NCBI GenBank assembly: GCA_015055785.1
Contig: SVHQ01000073.1
Location: forward strand, 1-7,916
Source: Clostridiales bacterium
GTDB taxonomy: Bacteria; Bacillota_A; Clostridia; Christensenellales; Borkfalkiaceae
Direction: 5' to 3'
Length of the DNA: 7,916 nt
The first letter of the stretch is position 1, and each line of letters begins with the position of its first letter. The notes beneath the pieces were generated by a model, which did not search any database, had not been told where the DNA came from, and saw only the letters and a list, made by a program, of their open reading frames with translations. The position numbers were made by a program, and so were the translations under genes. Below are positions 1 through 6,295 of this stretch, piece by piece.

Positions 1-311
1 GCATGAAATCCGAAGCTCCTTCTTTCAATGTAGGTGACACCGTAAAAGTTGGTTACAGAATCATTGAAGGTAACAAGGAAAGAATCCAGAACTTCGAAGG
101 CGTCGTAATCGCAAAGAAGAACGGCGGCATTTCCGAAACTTTCACCGTTCGCCACATTTCTTATGGCGTAGGCGTAGAAAAAGTATATCCTCTTCACTCC
201 CCGAAAATCGCGCACATCACGGTTGTTAAGAAGGGTAAAGTTAGAAGAGCAAAACTTTATTATTTACGCGGCTTAACCGGTAAAGCAGCAAAGGTTAAGG
301 AAAAAATTTAA
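1..311 (+). CDS. rplS: 50S ribosomal protein L19, 5' end outside window
   Basis: L19 is a large-subunit ribosomal protein located at the 30S-50S interface. The translation carries the family core almost intact: [20 protein letters not shown], then [20 protein letters not shown], the [16 protein letters not shown] block, and the basic C-terminal [20 protein letters not shown]. The first complete codon in the window is the ATG at position 3, but it is probably internal. Family members normally have about 11 to 18 residues before this point, and a Met or Leu followed by Lys is common here (for example ...EQMKTD...). The real start should therefore lie just upstream of the window. The stop is TAA at 309-311. 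A strong intrinsic terminator follows within 30 bases, so rplS is the last gene of its transcript, as is usual for the rpsP-rimM-trmD-rplS operon; those upstream genes are not visible here. Identity is very secure. Confidence 0.97.
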   Translation, partial: MKSEAPSFNVGDTVKVGYRIIEGNKERIQNFEGVVIAKKNGGISETFTVRHISYGVGVEKVYPLHSPKIAHITVVKKGKVRRAKLYYLRGLTGKAAKVKEKI

Positions 312-338
312 GTCGGAAAAATTGAAAACCGAAAAGAG

Positions 339-375
339 TAAACTCGCCCAAAGTCAACGGCGAGTTTATTTTTTT
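339..375 (+). terminator. Rho-independent terminator after rplS
   Basis: A perfect 10-bp stem (TAAACTCGCC at 339-348 with GGCGAGTTTA at 359-368) encloses a 10-base loop. It is followed directly by seven T residues (369-375). It begins 27 bases after the rplS stop codon and should end that operon. Confidence 0.93.
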
Positions 376-444
376 ACAATGTGACGGTGTATCCATGTCT
401 TTCTATCTTTCCTTATGGATTAGAAGCAATAGGGCGCATAATAT

Positions 445-523
445 GTCATGCCGAGCGATTGTATTTCCTCTCCCATTGCCATGCCGAGCGATTGTATTTC
501 CTCTCCCATTGTCATTGCGAGCG
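445..523. repeat. 33-bp tandem repeat, two full units plus a third head
   Basis: Two near-identical 33-base units lie at 447-479 and 480-512. The first 32 bases (CATGCCGAGCG through CCCATTG) are the same in both, and only the last base differs (C versus T). A third, diverged head (CATTGCGAGCG, 513-523) starts exactly one period later and forms the left arm of the adjacent palindrome. The head motif GTCATGCCGAGCG / GTCATTGCGAGCG thus recurs at 445, 478 and 511. No protein-coding signal accompanies it: the open frame across it simply repeats the same 11 residues and has no plausible ribosome-binding site. Confidence 0.9.
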
Positions 524-606
524 GAACAAAGTGAAGCGAAGCAATCTCATAAAAAATAAGGCAATCATTTATACGTGATTGCCACGCCTACGGCTCGCAA
601 TGACAA
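509..606. repeat. Palindromic dispersed-repeat-type element with 14-bp perfect ends
   Basis: The ends are a perfect 14-bp inverted repeat: TTGTCATTGCGAGC at 509-522 and GCTCGCAATGACAA at 593-606. Inside, GGCAATCA (560-567) and TGATTGCC (576-583) form an 8-bp hairpin around an 8-base loop. A second copy of GCAATC at 541-546 could compete for the same GATTGC (577-582). The architecture (TGTCATTGCGAGC ... GAAGCAATCTC ... GATTGCC ... GCTCGCAATGACA) is a pattern I recognise from small palindromic repeats scattered between genes in many bacterial genomes. It encodes no transposase, so it may be a non-autonomous element or a REP-like sequence. Whether it is multicopy in this genome cannot be seen from one window. 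Confidence 0.8.
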
Positions 607-640
607 GCATTGCGAATAGCAAGCTGAACGCAATGACAAG
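596..640. repeat. Second copy of the palindrome's right end, 33 bases further on
   Basis: The 12-base right-end sequence CGCAATGACAAG occurs at 596-607 and again, identically, at 629-640, an offset of exactly 33 bases. Between them GCATTGCG (607-614) is partly complementary to CGCAATG (629-635). The right flank therefore repeats with the same period as the left flank. Confidence 0.75.
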
Positions 641-806
641 AATGAAGGCTAAATTTATAAAACCAAGGGGGCAGGTGTGCGTTGAAAGGCAAAATAGGAA
701 AGAAAAACACAAATATAATCGATACAATTCTATAAAGGGAAAGTATAATTTTTTTCTATTCCCTAAAAAAATATATAAAATTCGGTTTACTTTTTTGAAA
801 TTTTGG
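641..806. other. AT-rich intergenic DNA, no gene seen
   Basis: This is the rest of the gap between the repeat element and the probable comM promoter. It is A-rich with several T runs. One weak inverted pair, AGGGAA (736-741) with TTCCCT (759-764), has a long 17-base loop and is not convincing as a terminator. No open frame here resembles a protein or carries a good ribosome-binding site. Confidence 0.6.
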
Positions 807-833
807 TTTACAATAGAATATGCTATATATAAT
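807..833 (+). promoter_or_regulatory. Probable sigma-70/sigma-A promoter for comM
   Basis: A perfect -10 hexamer TATAAT lies at 828-833. A near-consensus -35 TTTACA (five of six matches to TTGACA) lies at 807-812, with a somewhat short 15-base spacer. An overlapping TGCTATATA (821-829) could serve as an extended -10 instead. Transcription would begin near 840 and leave a leader of roughly 65 bases before the comM start at 905. This is inferred from consensus matching only. Confidence 0.5.
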
Positions 834-890
834 GTAGGGGAGTGTTGCCTGTAAAAAGCAGGTATACGCCACAGAAAAAATACACGAAAG

Positions 891-897
891 AGGAGGG
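891..897 (+). promoter_or_regulatory. Ribosome-binding site fixing the comM start
   Basis: AGGAGGG is close to a full anti-16S match and sits seven bases before the ATG at 905. It selects this ATG over an in-frame GTG at 842, whose only purine-rich stretch directly abuts it. Confidence 0.88.
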
Positions 898-904
898 CGA
901 TAAC

Positions 905-2437
905 ATGATTGCAAAAGTGCAAAGCTATGCTTTGTCAGGTTTGGAAGGCGTTTGCGTGACTGTAGAGGCGGACGTATCCAAGGGTTTGCCCTCTTACGAT
1001 ATGGTCGGTCTGCCCGATGCGGCGGTGAAAGAATCGAAAGAACGTGTGCGCAGTGCTGTAAAAAATAGTGCGCTTGAATTTCCCGTTCATAAAATCACCG
1101 TCAACCTCGCGCCTGCGTATGTAAAAAAGGAAGGCTCGGCATTTGATTTGCCCGTGGCGATTAGCCTTTTGCTTGCGTATGGCACGTTAGAGGCGAAAGT
1201 AGATGACGTCATTTTTTTAGGTGAACTTGCTTTAAACGGCGATTTGCGCCCCGTCACGGGTGTTTTGCCCTCTATCATTTCCGCAAGGGATAAAGGTTAC
1301 ACCAAATTTATTATCCCCAAAGGCAACGCAAAAGAAGCAGGGTATATCAGCGGCGTGGAAGTGTATGCGGCGGCGTCCTTGCGCGAAGTTGTCGATCATC
1401 TTTCGGGCATCGCGCCTATGCAGAGCGTAACCACGTCCTCTTTTACGCTGACGGCTAAAAAGGAGAGCAGCTCTTACGATTTGTCCTTTGTAAAGGGTCA
1501 GGCGATTGCAAAACGCGCTTTGGAAGTGGCGGTAGCAGGCGGTCATAACATATTATTTGTCGGACCTCCAGGGAGCGGTAAAACCATGTTGGCGCGTTCC
1601 CTGCCGTCCGTTTTGCCCGATATGTCCTTTGAGGAAGCTTTGGAAATCACGAAAATACACTCGGTGGCAGGTACGCTTGGCGAGGAGGGTATTGTGTCCG
1701 AGCGACCTTTCCGTAGTCCTCATCACACGGCAACGACTGTTTCGTTGTGCGGCGGCGGTAATAAATCGGTGCATCCAGGGGAGATAAGCCTTGCTCACGG
1801 TGGCGTCTTATTTTTAGACGAATTGCCCGAATATAAACGTTCTGCGCTCGAAGCGATGCGCCAACCTTTAGAGGACGGCGTTATCACGATTTCCCGTTCG
1901 GGGGGTACGGTGACCTATCCAGCTTCCTTTATGTTATGCGCGAGCATGAACCCTTGTCCTTGTGGACATTACGGCAGTAAAAAACGCCGTTGCACTTGCA
2001 CACCCAACGACATTCGCCGTTACAGAGCGAAAATTTCCGGTCCGCTTTTGGATAGAATTGATATTCAAGTGGAAGTGGACGGTGTGGAATACGACGATTT
2101 GGTGCGTGAGAGCGTAGAGGAAAGCAGTGCGGACGTTAAGGCGCGTGCGGATAGAGCAAGACGCATTCAAAGGGAGCGTTTTGAGGGTAGCGGCGTGAAT
2201 ACGAACGCGGAAATGGGGGAAAAGGAATCGCGCGAATACTGCCGTTTGGATAAGGAATGCGAGGAAGTATTGCGCGAAGCATTTAACAGTTTGCATTTAT
2301 CGGCGCGTGCGCGTTCGAGAATTTTGAAGGTAGCGCGGACCATTGCCGATTTAGAATTATCCGAAAATATCACGCCGGAGCATTTATACGAGGCGATATC
2401 GTATAGAACGTATGGCGCGGATTTGGACGAGCAATAG
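905..2437 (+). CDS. comM: YifB/ComM family AAA+ ATPase (Mg-chelatase-like)
   Basis: This 510-residue protein matches the usual length of the YifB/ComM family. ComM is a cytoplasmic hexameric helicase that drives branch migration when transformed single-stranded DNA is integrated into the chromosome (known from Vibrio and Acinetobacter work). The N-terminal ChlI-like domain (about 1-180) includes the signature YDMVGLPDAAVKESKERVRS near residues 31-50. The AAA+ domain has Walker A GPPGSGKT at 220-227, the RSPHH motif at 270-274, and Walker B VLFLDE at 301-306. It also has the MNPCPCG block with Cys351 and Cys353, a CTC pair at 363/365, and LDRID at 382-386 with Arg384 as probable arginine finger. 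The C-terminal Mg-chelatase domain contains LSARARSRILKVARTIADLE. No key residue is missing. dprA, another transformation gene, lies downstream. The family is also widespread in bacteria not known to be competent, so its presence does not prove competence. Confidence 0.96.
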   Translation: MIAKVQSYALSGLEGVCVTVEADVSKGLPSYDMVGLPDAAVKESKERVRSAVKNSALEFPVHKITVNLAPAYVKKEGSAFDLPVAISLLLAYGTLEAKVDDVIFLGELALNGDLRPVTGVLPSIISARDKGYTKFIIPKGNAKEAGYISGVEVYAAASLREVVDHLSGIAPMQSVTTSSFTLTAKKESSSYDLSFVKGQAIAKRALEVAVAGGHNILFVGPPGSGKTMLARSLPSVLPDMSFEEALEITKIHSVAGTLGEEGIVSERPFRSPHHTATTVSLCGGGNKSVHPGEISLAHGGVLFLDELPEYKRSALEAMRQPLEDGVITISRSGGTVTYPASFMLCASMNPCPCGHYGSKKRRCTCTPNDIRRYRAKISGPLLDRIDIQVEVDGVEYDDLVRESVEESSADVKARADRARRIQRERFEGSGVNTNAEMGEKESREYCRLDKECEEVLREAFNSLHLSARARSRILKVARTIADLELSENITPEHLYEAISYRTYGADLDEQ

Positions 2438-2676
2438 CCAAGATTTAGTTTTCAAAGGCATTGCCTTTGGTGGGGGAAGGGCAACGCCATTCGAATGAAC
2501 TCCCAAAGAAAGAAACCGATAGGTTGCGTTAAAATACGCCTTCGGCGTTGATACCATTTGGTATAGAATAGCGCAAAACTGCGTTTGCTTATAGGGGGGG
2601 CGACTTTTTCGTGGTGCCCACACCCGCAAGGGACATGGGCCCTTGACCCTTGTAATTGGCTTAGTGGGAACAGTAT
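2438..2676. other. Structured non-coding gap between comM and the DUF1294 gene
   Basis: No convincing gene lies in these 239 bases, but inverted repeats are dense. A long stem pairs 2457-2468 with 2477-2488 (one mismatch, one wobble). ACGCC/GGCGT pairs 2536-2540 with 2544-2548, and ATACCA/TGGTAT pairs 2551-2556 with 2559-2564. Both of these hairpins lie inside an outer TTGCG/CGCAA pair (2524-2528 with 2572-2576), which would make a three-way junction. CAAGGG/CCCTTG pairs 2627-2632 with 2640-2645. A run of seven G occurs at 2594-2600. None of the hairpins is followed by a T tract, so I do not call a terminator. It could be a dispersed repeat, a structured leader or RNA, or a decayed sequence; I cannot decide. 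Confidence 0.5.
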
Positions 2677-2940
2677 ATGAAATATTATCTCATTTATCTC
2701 ATTATAACATCCATCATCACCTTTTTTCTGTACGTTGCGGACAAACGCAAAGCCAAAAAAGGCAAATGGCGGGTGAGCGAAAAGGCATTGCTTGGGATGT
2801 CCTTTCTCGGCGGAGGTGTAGGCGGTTATTTCGCTATGCACCTTGTGCGTCATAAAACCAAACATTGGTATTTCCACGTGGTGAATATTTTGGGTATTCT
2901 TTGGCAGGTGGGATTGCTGATTTGGTGGTTGTTGGCGTAA
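2677..2940 (+). CDS. Small DUF1294 family membrane protein
   Basis: This is an 87-residue protein of the DUF1294 family, whose function is unknown. It shows a hydrophobic helix at about 3-20 and the basic loop DKRKAKKGKWRVSE at about 22-35. A glycine-rich hydrophobic segment (SFLGGGVGGYFAMHL) follows at about 42-56, then the family motif RHKTKHWYFHV at about 58-68. A last helix (about 68-86) ends in LLIWWLLA. It is probably an inner-membrane protein with two or three spans. An in-frame TAG at 2662-2664 makes ATG 2677 the first possible start; its Shine-Dalgarno match is weak (GGGAA at 2666-2670). dprA follows after 28 bases, so it is probably co-transcribed with dprA. Nothing in the sequence indicates a role in DNA uptake beyond its position between comM and dprA. 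Confidence 0.9.
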   Translation: MKYYLIYLIITSIITFFLYVADKRKAKKGKWRVSEKALLGMSFLGGGVGGYFAMHLVRHKTKHWYFHVVNILGILWQVGLLIWWLLA

Positions 2941-2954
2941 AATCGTCACGTAAC

Positions 2955-2961
2955 AGAGGAG
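2955..2961 (+). promoter_or_regulatory. Ribosome-binding site supporting the TTG start of dprA
   Basis: AGAGGAG lies seven bases before TTG 2969-2971. An in-frame TAA at 2951-2953 rules out any start further upstream, and the next in-frame ATG is about 178 codons in, so the TTG is well supported. Confidence 0.87.
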
Positions 2962-2968
2962 AAATAAC

Positions 2969-3844
2969 TTGTTTGCATTTACCGAACAATTGAAAAATGC
3001 TGAAATCATTACAGCGGAATCGCCTCTTTATCCTAACGAATGGAAACATTTATCGGATGCGCCGAAAACGCTTTATGCCGTGGGGGATATTTCCCTATTG
3101 AACGAGCGAAAATTCGTGGTGGTCGGTTCTCGTAGGACGCCTGCGTCCGCGTTGAAAATCGGCACACAAATCGCAAAGGAAATTTCGCAAGTGTTTATCG
3201 TGACAACGGGTACGGCGGACGGCGGTGACGGAGCGGCAATCGAGGGTGCGATTTTAGGCAGCGGCAAAGTGATATGTTTGCTTGCAGGAGGTTTCTCTGC
3301 CATTCCGCAGGGGAATTTACCGCTTCTTCAACAAGTGGCAAAAAAGGGGCTGTTGCTCTCACCACACGCGTATGATACGCCTGTGCGCGCGTTTTCCTAT
3401 GAATATCGCAATAAGCTGTTGGCGGCGCTGGGGGAAGGTACTTTGGTGTTAGGGGCGGCAGAAAAGAGCGGTGCATTGATTACGGCAAAATATGCAAACG
3501 GTATGCAAAAGAAAGTTTTCGCGTTGCCCTATTTTCCAGGTGCTTCGGCAGGGGCAGGCTGTAACGGATTGTTAAAAAGGGGCGCAATATTAACGGAAAC
3601 TGCCGCGGATATTTTAGAACAGTTTGGCGTAGAAATAAAAAATGAGGCACCCATGGTTGCGTTGAGCGCAGACGAAGAAAAAATGCTTGTTGTGTTGAAA
3701 GATATGTCGGAGGGGCATTTATCGGAACTGTCGGCAAAGGCAGGCATACCGCCCTACAAAGCGCGCGCCGTGCTTTCGGCATTAGAAGTGAAAGGTTTGG
3801 CAGTGTCGCTTGGGGGAAACAGTTTTGCACCCGTTTCCAAATAA
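2969..3844 (+). CDS. dprA: DprA/Smf family DNA-processing protein, divergent, TTG start
   Basis: This is a 291-residue Rossmann-fold protein of the DprA family, which binds incoming single-stranded DNA and loads RecA during transformation. Recognisable elements are SPLYPNEWKHLSDAPKTLYAVGD (about 18-40), VVVGSRR (50-56), LLAGG (104-108), the YRNKLLAAL helix (146-154), KSGALITAKYA (166-176), VFALP (183-187) and GCNGLLKRGA (197-206). A C-terminal winged-helix-like domain spans about 230-291 (LSELSAKAGIPPYKARAVLSALEVKGL). Two things are unusual. The N-terminal helix-hairpin/SAM-like region found in many DprA proteins is absent, making it short. The usual SGxAxGIDxxAH signature reads TGTADGGDGAAI (80-91), keeping the G-x-A-x-G-x-D spacing but losing Ile and His. 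It starts at TTG. Family membership is secure; full DprA activity is not assured. Confidence 0.9.
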   Translation: MFAFTEQLKNAEIITAESPLYPNEWKHLSDAPKTLYAVGDISLLNERKFVVVGSRRTPASALKIGTQIAKEISQVFIVTTGTADGGDGAAIEGAILGSGKVICLLAGGFSAIPQGNLPLLQQVAKKGLLLSPHAYDTPVRAFSYEYRNKLLAALGEGTLVLGAAEKSGALITAKYANGMQKKVFALPYFPGASAGAGCNGLLKRGAILTETAADILEQFGVEIKNEAPMVALSADEEKMLVVLKDMSEGHLSELSAKAGIPPYKARAVLSALEVKGLAVSLGGNSFAPVSK

Positions 3845-3910
3845 AAAGCAACGTAAAACCTTAAAATCAAATTTGCAAAAAAATTAAAGTTTATATAAAG
3901 GGAAGATAGA

Positions 3911-6274
3911 ATGGATTTAATTATCGTAGAGTCGCCTTCCAAGGCAAAAACCATTTCCAAATACCTCAAAGGGCAGTACAAAGTGGACGCTTCGGCAGGG
4001 CACATTCGTGATTTACCTGTGCATACGCTGGGCGTGGACGTACAAAACAATTTCGAGCCGAAATACGTGAATTCGGAAGGAAAAGAGGATATCATTCGCC
4101 GTTTGACGGAAGCCACAAAACGTGCAGGCCGCGTTTATCTTGCAACCGACCCTGATAGAGAAGGGGAAGCAATTGCATGGCATTTACAGACGGTGCTTGG
4201 CTTGGATGAAAAGGGAGAGAACCGTATTGAGTTTAACGAAGTGTCCCAGCGCGCGATTGAAGCGGCTTTAAAGACGCCTCGTCAGATTAATTACAGTCTT
4301 GTAGACGCACAGCAGGCACGCCGTGTGTTGGACAGATTGGTGGGTTATAAACTCTCTACTTTGTTAAACCACAAAATCGAGGACAAAAACGGCAACGGCA
4401 AACGCACTCTTTCGGGGGGGCGCGTGCAATCGGTGGCGTTGCGTCTTATTGTGGAAAGAGAGCGTGAAATTACAGCTTTCATACCGCAAGAATATTGGAA
4501 TTTAACGGCGGAATTGCAAGATATTCCCAAAAAATATGCTCCCTTTAAAGCAATGCTTGAAAAGAAGGGGACTCGTAAATACAAACCTGCTTCCGCAGAG
4601 GAAACGGCGCAGGTTTTAAGTCAGATTGAAAGCGGTAAATTTATCGTTTCGAAAGTAAAAAAGACGATTGCAAAATCGCACGCGCCCGCGCCTTTTACGA
4701 CGAGTTCGCTTCAACAGGACGCATCGACAAAGCTCGGTTTCACTGCGCCTGAAACGATGACGCTTGCACAGCATTTGTATGAAGGTATTGAAACGGAAAG
4801 CGGCGATCATATCGCATTCATCACGTACATGAGAACGGATTCCGTGCGTGTGGCAAAGGAAGCGCAAATGAAGGCTTTGGAACGTATTCGCACTGTGTAC
4901 GGGGAAGAATATGCGCCTGAGAAACCCAACTATTACGCTTCAAAAAAGGGTGCGCAGGACGCACACGAAGCCATTCGACCTATCGATTTGGAAATGACCC
5001 CCGAAAAGGCGAAAAAATTACTGGATAAAAAGCATTATTCCCTTTACAAGCTCGTTTACGAACGTTTCTTGGCTTCGCAGATGTCAGAGGCGAGATACAA
5101 TAGTATGCAGATGGAAATCGACAACAGCGGTTACATCTTCAAGGCGAGCGGCAAGGTGTTGTTGTTTGCAGGGTTTACGGCAATTTATCAAGACGTATCG
5201 GCGAAGAAAGACGACGAGGACGAGATCAGCTCGGCAAAGCTGTTGCCCGATTTGAATGAAGGGGACGTTTTAGACCTTATTTCCATGCTCAAAGAGCAGA
5301 AATTTACAAAACCGCCTCTGCGTTATACGGACGCTTCCCTTGTAAAAACTATGGAAGAAAAGGGAATTGGCAGACCGTCCACATACGCTACTATCATTTC
5401 GAAATTGATGCAAAAATACGTCAAAAAAGAGGGGAAATACATGGTACCCGCCCCGATTGCTTACGACGTGGTGGATATGCTTGTAAAGTGCTTTGTGGAC
5501 GTTATGGACGTTGGTTTTACGGCAGGCATGGAAAACAAACTCGACAACATCGAAGAAGGGGATATCGATTGGCGTAGCGTTGTAGGGGAGTTTTATCCTG
5601 GGTTTGAACGCAATTTGCGCGAAGCTTCCTCTTATGGCGATGAATTGACAGAGGTTACTTGTGGAAAATGCGGACATTTCATGATTCGCAGAATGGGTAA
5701 ATTCGGCAAGTATCTTGCTTGCTCCAACTATCCCGAATGTCAGAATATCCTCAGCGAAACAAAAGAGGAGATTTCCTCGGTGCGCTGTCCTAAGTGTGGT
5801 GAAAACATGGTGGTGAAGAGCGGTAAATTTGGGCGTTTCCTCGCTTGCCCCAGCTATCCCGATTGTAAGTCGACTATGTCAATGCCCTCGGATGAAGAAC
5901 CCAAACTCGTTGGGAAATGCCCTGAATGCGGCGCGGCGATGACGGTGCGTAAATCGAAGAAAGGTAAGGTGTATTACAGCTGCTTGGGCTATCCCGATTG
6001 TAAATTCATGAGCTGGGATGTACCGACGGGCGAAAAATGTCCCGAGTGCAACGCTCCTCTCGTACAGACGGCGCGCGGGAACGTGAAGTGTAACAATAAA
6101 GATTGTTCCTATCGATTAAAGACGGAAAAAGAGGCAAAAACCGAGAAAAAAGCAAAGGATTTTGTACCGCAGTTGGAAGATGATTTCACGCCTCCCCCTT
6201 TAATGGACGAACCTCGTTATACGGGTTATGAGGACGATGATACGGCGTATTTCCCTGAAGGTATCGACGAATAA
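3911..6274 (+). CDS. topA: DNA topoisomerase I (type IA) with four zinc ribbons
   Basis: Topoisomerase I relaxes negative supercoils through a transient 5'-phosphotyrosine link to one DNA strand. The TOPRIM domain starts the protein (LIIVESPSKAKTISKYL) with metal-binding Glu7 and the DPDRE acid triad Asp80, Asp82, Glu84. SGGRVQ (168-173) is a conserved core motif. The catalytic tyrosine is Tyr306 in ITYMRTDSVRV, followed by HEAIRP (352-357) and GIGRPSTYATII near 490. The C-terminus carries four Cys4 ribbons starting at Cys584, Cys626, Cys670 and Cys710. The first three are of the CxxC...YPxC kind, and the last is shorter and ends CNNKDC. A lysine-rich stretch and an acidic tail (DEPRYTGYEDDDTAYFPEG) close the 787-residue protein, longer than the roughly 690 residues of B. 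subtilis TopA. AAAGGGAAG (3897-3905) places a good ribosome-binding site before the ATG. It lies 66 bases after dprA, as in other Firmicutes. Confidence 0.98.
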   Translation: MDLIIVESPSKAKTISKYLKGQYKVDASAGHIRDLPVHTLGVDVQNNFEPKYVNSEGKEDIIRRLTEATKRAGRVYLATDPDREGEAIAWHLQTVLGLDEKGENRIEFNEVSQRAIEAALKTPRQINYSLVDAQQARRVLDRLVGYKLSTLLNHKIEDKNGNGKRTLSGGRVQSVALRLIVEREREITAFIPQEYWNLTAELQDIPKKYAPFKAMLEKKGTRKYKPASAEETAQVLSQIESGKFIVSKVKKTIAKSHAPAPFTTSSLQQDASTKLGFTAPETMTLAQHLYEGIETESGDHIAFITYMRTDSVRVAKEAQMKALERIRTVYGEEYAPEKPNYYASKKGAQDAHEAIRPIDLEMTPEKAKKLLDKKHYSLYKLVYERFLASQMSEARYNSMQMEIDNSGYIFKASGKVLLFAGFTAIYQDVSAKKDDEDEISSAKLLPDLNEGDVLDLISMLKEQKFTKPPLRYTDASLVKTMEEKGIGRPSTYATIISKLMQKYVKKEGKYMVPAPIAYDVVDMLVKCFVDVMDVGFTAGMENKLDNIEEGDIDWRSVVGEFYPGFERNLREASSYGDELTEVTCGKCGHFMIRRMGKFGKYLACSNYPECQNILSETKEEISSVRCPKCGENMVVKSGKFGRFLACPSYPDCKSTMSMPSDEEPKLVGKCPECGAAMTVRKSKKGKVYYSCLGYPDCKFMSWDVPTGEKCPECNAPLVQTARGNVKCNNKDCSYRLKTEKEAKTEKKAKDFVPQLEDDFTPPPLMDEPRYTGYEDDDTAYFPEGIDE

Positions 6275-6295
6275 TTTTGCAGGATAGTGCAAGAT

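Noticed and set aside
445..523. CRISPR-like array
   Set aside because: The two 33-bp units are directly contiguous with no unique spacers, and no cas genes are present. It is a tandem repeat.
381..578. 65-codon open frame on the + strand
   Set aside because: Its sequence is the 33-bp repeat read as an 11-residue repeat (HAERLYFLSHC twice). It has no ribosome-binding site and lies directly after a terminator. It is an artefact of the repeat.
721..749. TATAAT at 744-749 as an alternative promoter
   Set aside because: The hexamer is perfect, but the best upstream -35 at 17-base spacing (GATACA, 721-726) matches only three of six positions. The pair at 807-833 is better and closer to comM.
569..922. 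117-codon minus-strand and 91-codon plus-strand (579-854) open frames
   Set aside because: Both run through the palindromic repeat and AT-rich DNA, have low-complexity hydrophobic or basic translations, resemble no family, and overlap the comM promoter region.
2453..2488. Terminator after comM
   Set aside because: A good stem-loop is present, but no T tract follows on either strand, so it does not meet the intrinsic-terminator pattern.
2452..3009. 185-codon minus-strand open frame opposite the DUF1294 gene
   Set aside because: It is antisense to a recognisable DUF1294 protein and to the dprA start, and its translation shows no domain. The intergenic part reads through hairpins and the seven-G run.
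3873..3899. Possible topA promoter (TTGCAA ... TATAAA)
   Set aside because: With this -10 (3894-3899) transcription would start at or within the ribosome-binding site region, and the spacer is only 15 bases. Not supportable without mapping data.
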